Notes: generated from the letters alone by a model not told the origin. 64,000 nt of DNA from Phytophthora colocasiae (GCA_018806915.1 JAGKQI010000038.1:248001-312000), one strand, 5' to 3'; numbered from the stretch's first letter, positions 19,915-30,754 are shown. Numbers and translations: made by a program.

Positions 19915-20978
19915 TCATTTGTATTCGTCTTCCTTCACCTCATCCATTTTCTCCGACTGGTTAGTAGTCGACACTGAACTACTACCAGCACGTAGTGGAG
20001 CTGCAGCAGATGCAGAAGAAGTTATATTGCTCAATTTCTTGGCAGCACAGGCCTTTTCACTCAGACAAAGCAGATCAGTCGCCAGCGCCACCAGGGTTAT
20101 CTGGTTCGGGTATGCTTTACGCGCAGATCTGAACTTTCGGCTGACAGATCGGTGCCAAAAAAGCACCTCGATGCACCAATTCTTCTTGAGCAAGGCGATG
20201 ATAACCCGATCCCATTTCTCTCTGTCCTGCAGTGACTGAGCTTCACTTCCTATTAGCAAAACGAGCGTCTTCAAAGCTCCAGAGGACGCCGACGATGCCA
20301 GTTCTTCCAACTTTTGCAATAAAGTACCCATCACTGTTCCTGCTGCTTTTTGTTTGTACACCATCCATCCACGCCGCTGCAATCGCTTCACTGCAAACTC
20401 ATTTGCTGCTCCGCAGATCGCAACTTGTCGTTTCACGTCTGTTTTGTCACCTCCACAAGCCAGTGTTGTTAACGCACCAAAATTGAGTCGAATATCCTCA
20501 GTCTTCGTTGCACCCGGCACCTTTTTGTAAAACTTCTTGCCATAAATCTGAGTGATAGCGTCTGCGTTCATGAACACATATCGTCCATTGCATCTAGCAG
20601 TTTCCGCGGAGGACGTAACCTTAGCAGTGGTTTGTGGTGCCAGTAGTTCGAGATTCTCACCGTCTTTCAGCAAGAAATTGACAAAACGGTCCAGAAAAAC
20701 ACTATGGAACATGTCTGGGCTTTCAGATCGTAGACGTTCTACCTCCTTCCTCCCTTTCGAACGAAACGTGTAGATCTGTACACTCCATCCAGCTTCGAGA
20801 TATTTCCTCACGTACTTCAGCATCGATTCTGTCAACTCTTCCCCAACAAGAATCATCATGTTCGCTTCCCCATCTTCATCACCTGTAAGCAGTCGGTAAA
20901 GTAGATCTCTCAGCCTTCCCTTCGCTTGCAAATCCCAGCCAGCAGCTCGAAATGCCTCCACGTCTTCATCCATCAATC
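19915..20978 (-). pseudogene. 3' part of a NYN/PIN-like gene split by the LTR retrotransposon
   Basis: 353 codons from the insertion point to TGA. It opens with MDEDVEAFRAAGWDLQ, which aligns with DAEAFRAAGWEMR in the relative at 34887-35890. Two similar units follow: MMILVGEELTE...YLEAGWSVQIYTF and TLVLLIGSEAQSL...LKKNWCIEVLFWHRSVSRKF. The second resembles the back half of NYN (PIN-like nuclease) domains, with a 'GD'-type turn followed by a GW-VEV strand, though the acidic residues are not clear, so the assignment is weak. The N-terminus (65 codons) lies beyond the retrotransposon at 30755-30951. Downstream of the stop another frame stays open with an acidic run (NEEEDEEEMM), hinting at an older frameshift near 19925. 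Confidence 0.7.
20975..20978. repeat. Target-site duplication, left copy (LTR element)
   Basis: AATC, matching 30755-30758 on the far side of the element. Confidence 0.75.
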
Positions 20979-21817
20979 TGTAATGGGTTTCGTCTCACTG
21001 CCCACCAGTGGGTCGAATAGCTGGTGCTGCGCCGGGTGGAATATCCAAGGATCGGGTGCTAAAGAGCACACTTCAACTTCACACGCTCCTGTTGGCTCGG
21101 TTCACCGCGCCGGTTTGTTCGATGCTGCAGCACGAACGCACCTATTTATATTAAAAGCCTAATAGACTTCTACTTTCGTCTTTCGTTCCTTCGTTCCTTC
21201 GTTCCTCCGTTCCTTCGTAGGCGTCAGTCCTCGTTGGTCCTCCTGCACTCACGACAGTACTAACTGCTCGTCCTCCAAGTCCCGCGACTTACGCTACCCG
21301 GCCGTACCAGGTGAGTCGTCTTCTCCGACCCTCGACTGGCTGCCACGTTCGTCACCGCTTGGAAACCCGATAGTCCTCCTCTCGCTTGTACACCAAGTTC
21401 CTCCTTAAACCGCCGCCCTTCGTTCCTCTCGTACAACCACTCGGTTGCTTTGACGCCACTTCGTGTCTACGAAGTGCGCCTTACTCGTCGTTTCTCGGGG
21501 TGCTCTCCAGCCGTCGAATTCCGAAGTGCCCTCTAGCCGTCCGATTTGCAAGTGAGCTTCGGGCTCATCGTGCCTTCCGTCTGTCTCCTCATAGTGCACG
21601 TCCAGCATAGATCTCACTTCGCGGGACTCGTGCCGTCACCCAATACGGTCTCTCCTATTGGCACTTCCATCGCAGTCAGTGTCATTTCCGTAGGCGGCTT
21701 CAAGCACGATCGTGGGTCTAACCCAGATCCAGGTTAAAGTTCCCGTCGATCCTCTTCCAACAGTCGCTGGGCTGCCCGTTCACAGCTTTGGCCCACCTCG
21801 GGGACCAACCTGTTACA
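20979..21817 (-). repeat. LTR, 3' copy in element orientation
   Basis: 839 bp. Contains a run of TTCGTTCC-type repeats (about 21178-21220). The integrase stop codon lies within its outer bases (21813-21815). Confidence 0.95.
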
Positions 21818-23540
21818 CGCCTCCATCCATCCTAAGGTCTTCCACGACCTTATCGCTGTCAAAGAGTTGGTCGTATTCTGCGATGGACATCCATCGTCCT
21901 CCTTGCTCGTGGGTTTCTTCGTCGCCCTCGGTAGCTGTACTTCCTCTGCAGTACTCGCTGGCTGGTCGTAACAGGTATTCAAGTACATATTGGCCGGCCT
22001 TATTTCTTCGTCGCCGCCTTCTGAGTTCCACCAAGAGTCCGTTCTCGGTATCGCCCGTTCCTTCGTTTCCCACTGCTGCTGCAGGTCTCTTCTTGCCGCG
22101 TCCAGCAACGGCTGTATTAACAGGAGCCACCGTTGTTCTCGTAGTCGTTCCTGTCGCCTCGTCATCTTCGGCTTCGGACCGTGCATCTTCGTACTCAAGC
22201 TGCTCAGCTAAATCTCGGGTTGCTGCGTCCAACAGGACCGTTGGTTGCCGGTACGTTACCAGGAACGACGTGTGAACTATAAATTGCTCGTGCTCATTCC
22301 CATCGTCCTCCCGCTCCACCAGAAAGTTATCGTACCCTGCAGACTCCACTATTCGCATCGGACCGATCCACTGATGAACAAACTTCGAGGCTGCGGGTCC
22401 ACGCGGAGGTCGAAACATCCATACTCGATCTCCAGGCTCGAAATTCGTCCTCTTCCTGGCCTTCCTATCGTAATACCTTGCTTGCCGACGTTGTTCTCGT
22501 TCTCTAGCCTGCTCGGCACACTTATGCGCCTCCTTTAGACTACTCAACAGCTTCGCATGGTGTTTCACCAAGTCGCCAGCCTCTGTCACTCGCGTTGCGC
22601 GTAATAATTCGTTGGGTGCTCTTAATCTCCGTCCCATCATCAACTCGTTCGGGGATAACATCACCGTTGAATGTCGTCCAGAATTGTAAGAATACACCGC
22701 GTAATCCACCCAGGTGTCCCAGTCTCGTTGTTTCTCGTCACTCATGAACGTTGCTATACAATCTTTCCAAGTACGGTGAAATCGCTCTACCAGGCCGATC
22801 ATTTGGGGTCGATAGGGGACTGGGTTGATCTGCTGCGCTTGTAACAAGACCACCAATTCCTCAATCACTTTGCCAACAAGTTCTGGTGCTCCGTCCGTCA
22901 GGATTTCTCGAAAGGGTCCAAATCGTAACACCACTTGCCTCATTAGAAACTCTGCGATGTTCTCAGCGGTATGATCCTTTACTGCTATGGCAACTGCATA
23001 TCTCGTCACGTATTCTACAGCCGCCACCACGTATCTCTTGCCTCCATCAGTGGCTGGTAACGGACCCGCTACGTCGAGAGCCCACCGGTCACCGACATCT
23101 CCTCCTCGTAAGCTGCGTAGTGGTGGTATCACTTCTCGAGGGCGTGCCTTACGACTGCCGCACTCCTGACACCCTAACACCCACCGTCGTACTTCATTCT
23201 GCAGTCCTGGCCACCAATATTGTTGAGCTATCCGTGCGTACGTATGCGTTGCTCTTAAATGTCCAGCCCAGACGCTGTCGTGACATTCCTTGAACACTGT
23301 AGCCCAAAGTGCGGGTGGAAGAACTACTCGTCGTCCGTTAGGTCGTTCCACGACTACCAGTCCGAACACCCTGCTAATCGCCTTACCCTGGTGTCTTCCA
23401 GCTTGCAACATCCTTTGTACCATCCGGCTCTTGTTCTGCTCCTCGATAATTTCTTCGTCAGTCAATTGTAGCGTTGGTTCCCGCATTCTCCGCTGTCGTA
23501 CACCTTCCACTTCACTGGGGTTCGTCACAGCAGGTTGGGG
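21813..23540 (-). CDS. Retrotransposon integrase (pol, last part)
   Basis: Integrase region in the same frame as RT/RNase H but separated from it by one TAA (23543-23541). An HHCC zinc finger is seen in HLRATHTYARIAQQYWWPG with CQECG. The catalytic Asp residues are in WALDVAGPL and ILTDGAPELV, with Glu in GLVERFHRTWK. A GPY/F-like segment (WIGPMRIVES) lies near the C-terminus; no chromodomain is seen. The TAA stop arises where the frame enters the LTR. Integrase joins element cDNA to chromosomal DNA. Confidence 0.9.
   Translation of the reverse strand, partial: PQPAVTNPSEVEGVRQRRMREPTLQLTDEEIIEEQNKSRMVQRMLQAGRHQGKAISRVFGLVVVERPNGRRVVLPPALWATVFKECHDSVWAGHLRATHTYARIAQQYWWPGLQNEVRRWVLGCQECGSRKARPREVIPPLRSLRGGDVGDRWALDVAGPLPATDGGKRYVVAAVEYVTRYAVAIAVKDHTAENIAEFLMRQVVLRFGPFREILTDGAPELVGKVIEELVVLLQAQQINPVPYRPQMIGLVERFHRTWKDCIATFMSDEKQRDWDTWVDYAVYSYNSGRHSTVMLSPNELMMGRRLRAPNELLRATRVTEAGDLVKHHAKLLSSLKEAHKCAEQAREREQRRQARYYDRKARKRTNFEPGDRVWMFRPPRGPAASKFVHQWIGPMRIVESAGYDNFLVEREDDGNEHEQFIVHTSFLVTYRQPTVLLDAATRDLAEQLEYEDARSEAEDDEATGTTTRTTVAPVNTAVAGRGKKRPAAAVGNEGTGDTENGLLVELRRRRRRNKAGQYVLEYLLRPASEYCRGSTATEGDEETHEQGGRWMSIAEYDQLFDSDKVVEDLRMDGGV
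21818..21833 (-). other. Polypurine tract of the LTR element
   Basis: Purine-rich AGGATGGATGGAGGCG on the minus strand directly before the 3' LTR, the expected primer site for plus-strand DNA synthesis. It overlaps the end of the integrase frame. Confidence 0.6.
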
Positions 23541-25450
23541 TTAAACTCGTTGCTCATCTTCCGCTCTCTCATTAATCTCGAGTAACCTCGCGTCAGTCGT
23601 TGTTGTGTCCACGCGCGACACGTTACCAGTGTCCGCAGAGTTGTCGTCATCCTGCATTGACGTCGTTCTCACCGGGGTTACTGCAATTAAGTTCGTCTGT
23701 CGTTCCACTGCATCTCCCGCTTCATTACCGCTCTTTCCGTCCGCCCAGGTGACCGTTTTACGCTGTTCCGCCTTCTTCGTGCGGCTGGTTGTCGTGCGTT
23801 GCTGCGGTTTAGTTCGTTCTGAAGTCATTGTATTCTTCGTTGGCCCAGGTGTCGTTCGCTGCTCGTCTGTCGACGTTGCTTCACCCGAGGCTTGCTCCTC
23901 TAGTCTGCGTTTCGCGGCTCTCGTTAGTGGACGTTCTGTTACCACTGGGGTCGCGTGTTCCGACAACCGCGTCATCTTCCGTTTCTTGGCGTGTTTTGTT
24001 TTCTTGGTACTCGATCCTTCTACTTGCACGTTCTCGTTTCTTTGGGTCACCGCGTCTACCAGCTCGTCGACAACAGCTAGTACTTCTTCGTTGGCCCCTT
24101 CGTTCGCTGTGCCACGCTCATTTCCCCCTTGGCCACTTCTGTTGGTAGTGCCACCATTCATCGTCACTTCACTCGTCTCGGTTGTTACCGTGCCGTTCTC
24201 CAAGACGTTTGCCGGTGTTTCATTTCTTCGCTTCGTTCTCCGCCGCCGCCCAATAGCTGCTCGTAACTTCGCTGCTACCGGTGCTCTGGACAAAGCGTCA
24301 GCTACCACGTTCGTATTCCCAGGTCTATACTGCACGTCAAAATCAAACTCCTGGAGAGTGAGGGCCCACCGATGTAGTTTTCCAGTCAGATTTGGACTTG
24401 TCATGAGCCACTTCAAGGCGGCATGATCCGTTATGATCTCGAATCGCCGTCCGTACAAATAGGGTCTAAACAATTTGATTGCCCACACTACCGCGAAGCA
24501 CTCCAGCTCGGTAATCCCGTACTTGCTCTCCGTGTCACTGTTCACTTTACTCGCGAATGCTACAGGTTGCCATCCGTCACTTTTGTCCTGCATCAGACAC
24601 GCTCCTAGCCCAACTTTGCTTGCGTCGGTCACCACACGAAAGGGAAGCCTAAAGTCCGGATAGATCAACAATGGCTTTGCCGTCAAGATGCCCTTCACCT
24701 TCTCGAAAGCTTCTTTTTGCGCACTGCCCCATTCCCAGGCTACACCTTTCCTCAGCAACTTCGTTACAGGTGCCATGAGCGAACCAAAACCATCAACAAA
24801 TCGTCGGTAGTAACCCGCCAGGTGAACAAACCTCTTGGCCTCTACAGCATCGTTCGGGGTCGGGAACTCACGTACTGCACTAACCAGTCGATCCAAAGGT
24901 CGTACACCGTCACTACTAAGTTCATGTCCTAGATACTCCATTGTCTTCGTCGCAAACTTGCATTTCTTGAGTTTGAGGGTCAATCCTGCACGTTGCAAAC
25001 GTTCGAGTACCGCCGCCAGCTCAACAATGTGTCGTTCAATCCCGCCACGCGTAAATATCACTATGTCGTCGAGGTAAACCAGGCATGTGGTCCAAGTGAG
25101 TCCCCTCAACACTCCGTTCATCAACCTCTGAAATGTAGAAGGAGCGTTAGTGAGACCAAAGGGCATTCGCACAAATCTATATAAGCCCTTTTTCGTCGTG
25201 AACGCCGTTTTGTCGCGATCTTCCGGCGCTACGAGGATCTGCCAATACCCAGCACGTAGATCCAACGTCGTAAACAACAAAGCACCACCCAAAGCTTCCA
25301 ACGTTTCATCTATTCGAGGTAGAGGACAAACGTCCTTCTTCGTAACTTTGTTGAGCGCCCTATAGTCCACACAAAAGCGCACCTCGCCATCTTTCTTGCG
25401 CACCAGAACAACGGGGAATCCCCATCCACCGTTGCCTTCTTGGATAACCC
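23541..25450 (-). CDS. Retrotransposon reverse transcriptase and RNase H (pol, middle part)
   Basis: Begins after the frameshift near 25446-25452. RT motifs are VRFCVDYRALNKVTKKD, LDLRAGYWQI, RMPFGLTNAPSTFQRLMN and the catalytic YLDDIV. RNase H follows with VVTDASKVGLGACLMQ, ITELECFAVVWAIKLFRPY and ITDHAALKWL. A charged linker of about 200 residues leads to an in-frame TAA before integrase. All catalytic residues appear intact. Confidence 0.92.
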
Positions 25451-27493
25451 TGACTTCAACATCTTCTCGACGTTACTCTCAATTATACTGTCGTCTGTCT
25501 GAGCTTGACGCCGTCGTTTCAGCATTATCGGCGAGGCTTCACCGGTATCGATATGGTGAGTCACGTTCAACGTCGTCGCTGGAGGACATTCGCCCTTATT
25601 CGCCGTCAGCGAACGATACACTCTCAAAAGTTTCATCACGAGTTCACGGGTCTCCGGGTCGTTACTTCCAATGTCCACTTCCGACTCATCCGGTAGAGGT
25701 GTCTTGCTGTCGCCCAACTTATCCACCCAATCCTTTACTCGTTCGGTATCCAGTTCACCGCTCATTGTCAAGATTTCCATGTCATCGTCCAAGGGTATCC
25801 ATGTTCCGAGCTCCTTCTTGTTCGGGATCTTCGCAGACTTAACATTGGTATTGATAGCAGGAACCCATGCTCGTCCGTTCCGTGCCGTCGTCACTGTCGC
25901 CGCCAATAACACGGATCCGGTCTTCCTGGTGGGTATGAACAGACCCCGCTCTCCATCATTTGCCGCCACCGAGACTTGTACAGGTGTTACTGCATTGCCA
26001 CCCAGCTCCGTCGTCAACACCATACGTACTGCAGCAATCTTGGCTCCGCTCTCAGTATCGTACGTCCGGAATGGTATCACCACTGCTCGTCTTGCGTCAG
26101 CATAGCGAATCTCCTGCTTCTCAAAGTCCATGGTAGCACCTTTCGTCCGCATAAAGTCGACTCCTAGTAAGAACTCATCGTCACATCCAGATACTACGCA
26201 CGCATCGACTGTCAACTCTTCTCCGAACACCGTCACGAAAGTGAAACGCCACACTCCTACAACGTCAAGTAAAACGCCGCCTATGCCTTCCACAAAGTCA
26301 ACCGGGGCGTTCACCGACACCTTGTCGCCACGAGCCATCCAATCCGTCCCAGCTATCGTGTAACGCGCGCCACTGTCCAGTTTCACGCGTCGTTTTTCGC
26401 CATTGACCTCCATGAGAGCGGTCGGTAGGCCGTCATCTGCCCCAACATACTCCACGGCAACTTCGTCATTCTTCGCTGTCGAGGTGGTTGCTAACGGCTG
26501 CTTTTTCACTAAACTCACACGTCCTATCCCAGACGTCCGCGGTATTCGTACGCCGTCCGTCTCGTTCAAGCGTCGCTGCTGCTTGCGTCGTCGTAGTCCC
26601 TCCCAGGCATCGTCAGCTTCGCCACGTCGTTTCAATTGTAGCGCGGCAGTCGCAGCTTCTCGTTCAGCAGCAGTCACTCGCGCCTTTTGTTGTTTCCGTG
26701 CCAAACACGCCTTGACTTTCAGTCGTTTGGCTGCCTTCCGAGCTCTACGCCTAGCGCACCGTGAATCCGTGACTTCGTCATCATTACTATTCTCGTTCTT
26801 CGGTGCTGTGTCGTTACTTCCGGTGCGAATCTCTGGTCCCTCACCGTGTACTGCGGTTGTCGTAACTTCTTTCGGAGCTGCCTCGTCATACTGTGCACTG
26901 GTGCTCTCCACTTCAAACAGCGTATTCGGAACCCCTTTTTCATGCGTTGTCGACGTCACTGTCCGAACTACGTCTTCTGGTACGAGTCCTCCACCTTCTT
27001 CTACGACTCCGACGTTAGGAACGTCGTCACCTCGCACTTCCTCGTTTAGAGCTTCTCTCTCGCCCCCTCCAGCTTCGTACTTACATCCACCGTAGCGACG
27101 CTGGATAACTCGTAATTCTCGCTCTTCATCTTCTCTTCGCGCTCGTGCAAAACGCACTGAAGCCACCGTTGGTCGAACAGTTGCTACACACCTTGCCGCA
27201 CGCTCAATGTCTTCCTCCACCGCGTCTTTCAGCAGCACTTGCACCACTTGGCGCAGTCCATCGCCTGCCTCGTCGCCTGCGTTCTCGCCATCGTGATTCT
27301 CTTCGTCACTCACACCATTGTCGTCTCTCTTCGTCTTCTCAACTCGGCTTAATCCGGCTGTAGCACTCACGGTTATCGGCACCTCAGGGCCCTCAGCCGC
27401 TGCGACTACTCGTCGGGGATACTGGACACTTCGTGGACACCATACTCCCCCTATGGCGTCCGACCCCCGTTTTCCGGACTCTTGCGCTCTTCC
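25451..27493 (-). CDS. Retrotransposon protease and start of RT (pol, first part)
   Basis: This frame is -1 relative to gag and overlaps its last 43 nt (27451-27493). Retropepsin-like active site DSGARYTIAG; the downstream FLLGVDFMR is the expected second protease landmark. The RT lead-in (HHIDTGEASPI...RRRQAQTDDSIIESNVEKML) comes just before the frame is lost. The N-terminal 300 residues are charged and of low complexity. No ATG opens this frame, so it would need frameshifting from gag. Confidence 0.8.
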
Positions 27494-29916
27494 TTACGGT
27501 TGGCCAGGTATTGATCGTTCTTGGACTTGGCAGCGGTATCCGTACAGTCTCGGGCAAAGTGACCAAACTTGTTGCACGCGAAGCACTTAGGTCCATTGGT
27601 ACAGTACTGCGCCCAGTGGCCATCCTGGCCGCAGATAAAGCATCGGTTGCCGTCCGTATTACTCTTCGCACTGCTCTGGCGTCCTCGACTCTGTTCAGCC
27701 AGCACCTGTCGAACTGCCGCCTTCAGCTTCTTCTGGGGTTTCACGTCACGTTCGTCTTCGCTGGATTCGGCCGTACGCTTGGGCTTCACCTTCTTGCGTG
27801 GCTTGGGTTCCTCTTCGTCATCCTCATCAGTGGAATTCTCCTGCCTGCGAGCTTTCTTCTTCTTGGTGGTTCGTTTGGATTCTGCCTTCTTCGATTTCGT
27901 CCTCTTCTGACTGGGTTCCGCCCAGTACCTGGAATTCCAAGTGCGTCCAGCTGGAAGCTCATAATGTCCCGTGATAATGTTCCAGGCTCCCTTTGGGTTG
28001 GTATAGAGAACCAGGCCATCCGGGTCCACTGCGGCGTAGTTCTTGATTCCTTCCGTCACTCCCGTGACTGGGACATACACGCTCCCAACACCCGGCAACG
28101 TCACTGTACGAGCCGTTACTTCATCTGTCGAATTCGTCCCTGCCGCTGTTGTTGTTCCCAACGCTTTCTCGGCTGTCGACGCCATTGGTGCCAAGCTTTC
28201 CATAGGATCATCTATCCCTGTCGCTTTGATCACCGCTTCCTCCAAGTTCTCGGGTTCCTGCTGTTTGACCAACTGCCGTGTGGTTTTGTCCATTCCACGG
28301 TAGAACTGCGCCATCAGCACGCGTTCACTGACTCGACTTCTTCCAGCTGCCTTTCGGAGTGCCGCTGCGTAATCCGCATGGGACTCTTTCACACCACGTG
28401 ACCGTGTATTCACTCGGTACTCGGCTAACGAGATGTCCTCCTTGGGTCCATACCGTCGCAGTAGGGCTTGCTTCAAGTGCGTCCAGGTCCTTTCGGGATC
28501 ACTCAGTCTTCGGTAAAAATCAACCCACCAGCTCGCAGCTTCCGCCATCAGCTTGTTCCCCAATATGAAGTAGAGAGCATGGTCACTCCATTCTCCACGT
28601 CCCGACTCACGAGCTCCTTGAAGTGCCAAGTCGATTCGGTCAGTCCAAGTCGAGACCGAAGCTCCACTCGTCGGCGTAAACGTTGGCAGCTCCAGGTCTT
28701 TCACGTTGCCTCGGCGTGTATGTTCACGACGTCGATCCCGTTGTCTATCTCGTCGTCCCGGGGAATCTCGCTGTTCTTGATACTGTCGTCGTCTCCGTCG
28801 TTCTCGTTGTTCTCGTCGTGGGCGTCGCTGTCGTACTGGTTCTCGCCGGTCCGAGTCACTGCTTGAGCTCTCCGAGCTACTGCTTCGTCCGTGCGGTAAT
28901 CCGTGTCCTCGGGGTGCTCGATCATCAGAATCGTCACTACTACTGGAGGAGGACGGTGGATCATCCCCTCCTGGTCGTTCACGACGCCGGTGTCCGACAC
29001 GTTGTCTCTGTGGTGTTCCTGGTCGACCTTGAGACCTTCCTCTTCTTCCTCGTTCTGGAGACCGTCGCCGACCTACACTGGGTTCTCGTTCGTCGTTTTC
29101 TCTTCGAAGACCTTGTTGGTACCGACCTCGCGGCCCTCTTACTTCACGACCATTGTCCCGCTCAGCTCGTTGCTGTTCACGTGGTACATCTTCAGCACGA
29201 CGCAGTCTCAACTGTCGAACTTCTTCTCGAAGTTCTTGAAGTTCCGCAGCCATAGCATCTGCAGCCGCAGGTGCCCGTGGTTCTGGTGCATCCCCACCGA
29301 GGTTTTGGTCTCCAAGTGGCTCTGGCTCTACAACTCGTCCAAGTACTCCTTCGTTCGCTTCATCGGCTCGTTCCACGTCATGTTGCTCGCCACACGGTTG
29401 TTCCAAGTGCTGTTCTCTGCCAGCAGAGCGTCGTAGCTGTCGCTCGTTGCCTGGTGCTTCTTCCAGAGGTACGACCCGAACTCGATCGCTTTCGCCGGGC
29501 ATTGCGATTTGGCCAAGGACAGCATCGACTAGGTCCTTGCCGCTCTGGAATTCCTGCTCTTCCCCGTTGGCTGCTCTGGTGAGGAATCGCTCAGCGTTCT
29601 CCCATTCTCTGCGTGCTTGACTCCTCGTCAATACCCTGGGTTCGCTGGCTTCTCTCGCTGACGGAGCTCGCTTATCTTCATACTCTTCAGGGCTGATCGT
29701 GGCTTCGTCGCTGCTACTTCGCGCCACCCCTGCTACCTCATCATTCACTGTTCGACGACTCCGAGAGCTTTCTCGCCTCGTACTTCTCGATCGTGTCAAA
29801 GCCTGCTTCCTCGTAGATCTCTTTCGAGCCGTTTCTCTTGTTTCGTTCATAATTACTCGCGTTGAATTCCGTCGGCGTCGTTGTTGCAGTGAGACAAGCC
29901 CCTGTATGACCACCAT
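27451..29916 (-). CDS. Retrotransposon Gag with two CCHC zinc knuckles
   Basis: 821 codons from an ATG whose A is the last base of the 5' LTR (29916); another in-frame ATG is at 29850. The first half is highly charged (Arg/Glu/Ser). A retrotransposon gag domain follows (WWVDFYRRLSDPERTW, LKQALLRRYGPKEDISLAEY). Near the C-terminus two knuckles, CFICGQDGHWAQYC and CFACNKFGHFARDC, bind element RNA. A basic KKK-rich spacer precedes them. Gag forms the virus-like particle. The frame is intact. Confidence 0.92.
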   Translation of the reverse strand: MVVIQGLVSLQQRRRRNSTRVIMNETRETARKRSTRKQALTRSRSTRRESSRSRRTVNDEVAGVARSSSDEATISPEEYEDKRAPSAREASEPRVLTRSQARREWENAERFLTRAANGEEQEFQSGKDLVDAVLGQIAMPGESDRVRVVPLEEAPGNERQLRRSAGREQHLEQPCGEQHDVERADEANEGVLGRVVEPEPLGDQNLGGDAPEPRAPAAADAMAAELQELREEVRQLRLRRAEDVPREQQRAERDNGREVRGPRGRYQQGLRRENDEREPSVGRRRSPERGRRGRSQGRPGTPQRQRVGHRRRERPGGDDPPSSSSSSDDSDDRAPRGHGLPHGRSSSSESSSSDSDRREPVRQRRPRREQRERRRRRQYQEQRDSPGRRDRQRDRRREHTRRGNVKDLELPTFTPTSGASVSTWTDRIDLALQGARESGRGEWSDHALYFILGNKLMAEAASWWVDFYRRLSDPERTWTHLKQALLRRYGPKEDISLAEYRVNTRSRGVKESHADYAAALRKAAGRSRVSERVLMAQFYRGMDKTTRQLVKQQEPENLEEAVIKATGIDDPMESLAPMASTAEKALGTTTAAGTNSTDEVTARTVTLPGVGSVYVPVTGVTEGIKNYAAVDPDGLVLYTNPKGAWNIITGHYELPAGRTWNSRYWAEPSQKRTKSKKAESKRTTKKKKARRQENSTDEDDEEEPKPRKKVKPKRTAESSEDERDVKPQKKLKAAVRQVLAEQSRGRQSSAKSNTDGNRCFICGQDGHWAQYCTNGPKCFACNKFGHFARDCTDTAAKSKNDQYLANRKEERKSPENGGRTP
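29898..29915 (-). other. Primer-binding site of the LTR element
   Basis: TGGTGGTCATACAGGGGC on the minus strand directly follows the 5' LTR. The leading TGG pairs with the CCA end of a tRNA primer. The tRNA species was not identified. Confidence 0.6.
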
Positions 29917-30754
29917 GTAATGGGTTTCGTCTCACTGCCCACCAGTGGGTCGAATAGCTGGTGCTGCGCCGGGTGGAATATCCAAGGATCGGGTGCTAAA
30001 GAGCACACTTCAACTTCACACGCTCCTGTTGGCTCGGTTCACCGCGCCGGTTTGTTCGATGCTGCAGCACGAACGCACCTATTTATATTAAAAGCCTAAT
30101 AGACTTCTACTTTCGTCTTTCGTTCCTTCGTTCCTTCGTTCCTCCGTTCCTTCGTAGGCGTCAGTCCTCGTTGGTCCTCCTGCACTCACGACAGTACTAA
30201 CTGCTCGTCCTCCAAGTCCCGCGACTTACGCTACCCGGCCGTACCAGGTGAGTCGTCTTCTCCGACCCTCGACTGGCTGCCACGTTCGTCACCGCTTGGA
30301 AACCCGATAGTCCTCCTCTCGCTTGTACACCAAGTTCCTCCTTAAACCGCCGCCCTTCGTTCCTCTCGTACAACCACTCGGTTGCTTTGACGCCACTTCG
30401 TGTCTACGAAGTGCGCCTTACTCGTCGTTTCTCGGGGTGCTCTCCAGCCGTCGAATTCCGAAGTGCCCTCTAGCCGTCCGATTTGCAAGTGAGCTTCGGG
30501 CTCATCGTGCCTTCCGTCTGTCTCCTCATAGTGCACGTCCAGCATAGATCTCACTTCGCGGGACTCGTGCCGTCACCCAATACGGTCTCTCCTATTGGCA
30601 CTTCCATCGCAGTCAGTGTCATTTCCGTAGGCGGCTTCAAGCACGATCGTGGGTCTAACCCAGATCCAGGTTGAAGTTCCCGTCGATCCTCTTCCAACAG
30701 TCGATGGGCTGCCCGTTCACAGCTTTGGCCCACCTCGGGGACCAACCTGTTACA
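29916..30754 (-). repeat. LTR, 5' copy in element orientation
   Basis: 839 bp, identical to 20979-21817 except at two sites that I can see. Carries the element promoter. Confidence 0.95.
30078..30087 (-). promoter_or_regulatory. TATA box of the LTR promoter
   Basis: TATAAATAGG on the minus strand inside TTTTAATATAAATAGGTGCG. It is oriented towards gag and leaves about 160 nt of LTR downstream for R and U5. The same site in the other LTR is 21141-21150. Confidence 0.6.

Larger units (their letters stand above)
20979..30754 (-). mobile_element. Ty3/gypsy LTR retrotransposon, 9,776 bp, inserted in a gene
   Basis: Two 839-bp LTRs with TGTAA...TTACA ends, flanked by a 4-bp AATC duplication. The coding strand is minus, the same as the disrupted gene. 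Order in the reading direction is 5' LTR, gag with zinc knuckles, protease, reverse transcriptase, RNase H, integrase, 3' LTR. PR-RT-RH-IN order defines the Ty3/gypsy type. The LTRs differ at two sites (21736/30673 A/G and 21767/30704 C/A), so the insertion is young. pol carries a frameshift near 25446-25452 and an in-frame TAA at 23543-23541, so this copy is probably not autonomous. Confidence 0.95.

Noticed and set aside
21178..21225. Repeated TTCGTTCC units that could look like a CRISPR or satellite array
   Set aside because: Only a few directly adjoining units, present in both LTR copies; part of the LTR U3 region.
27433..28401. 322-codon plus frame opposite gag
   Set aside because: Antisense to the zinc-knuckle end of gag; no independent support.
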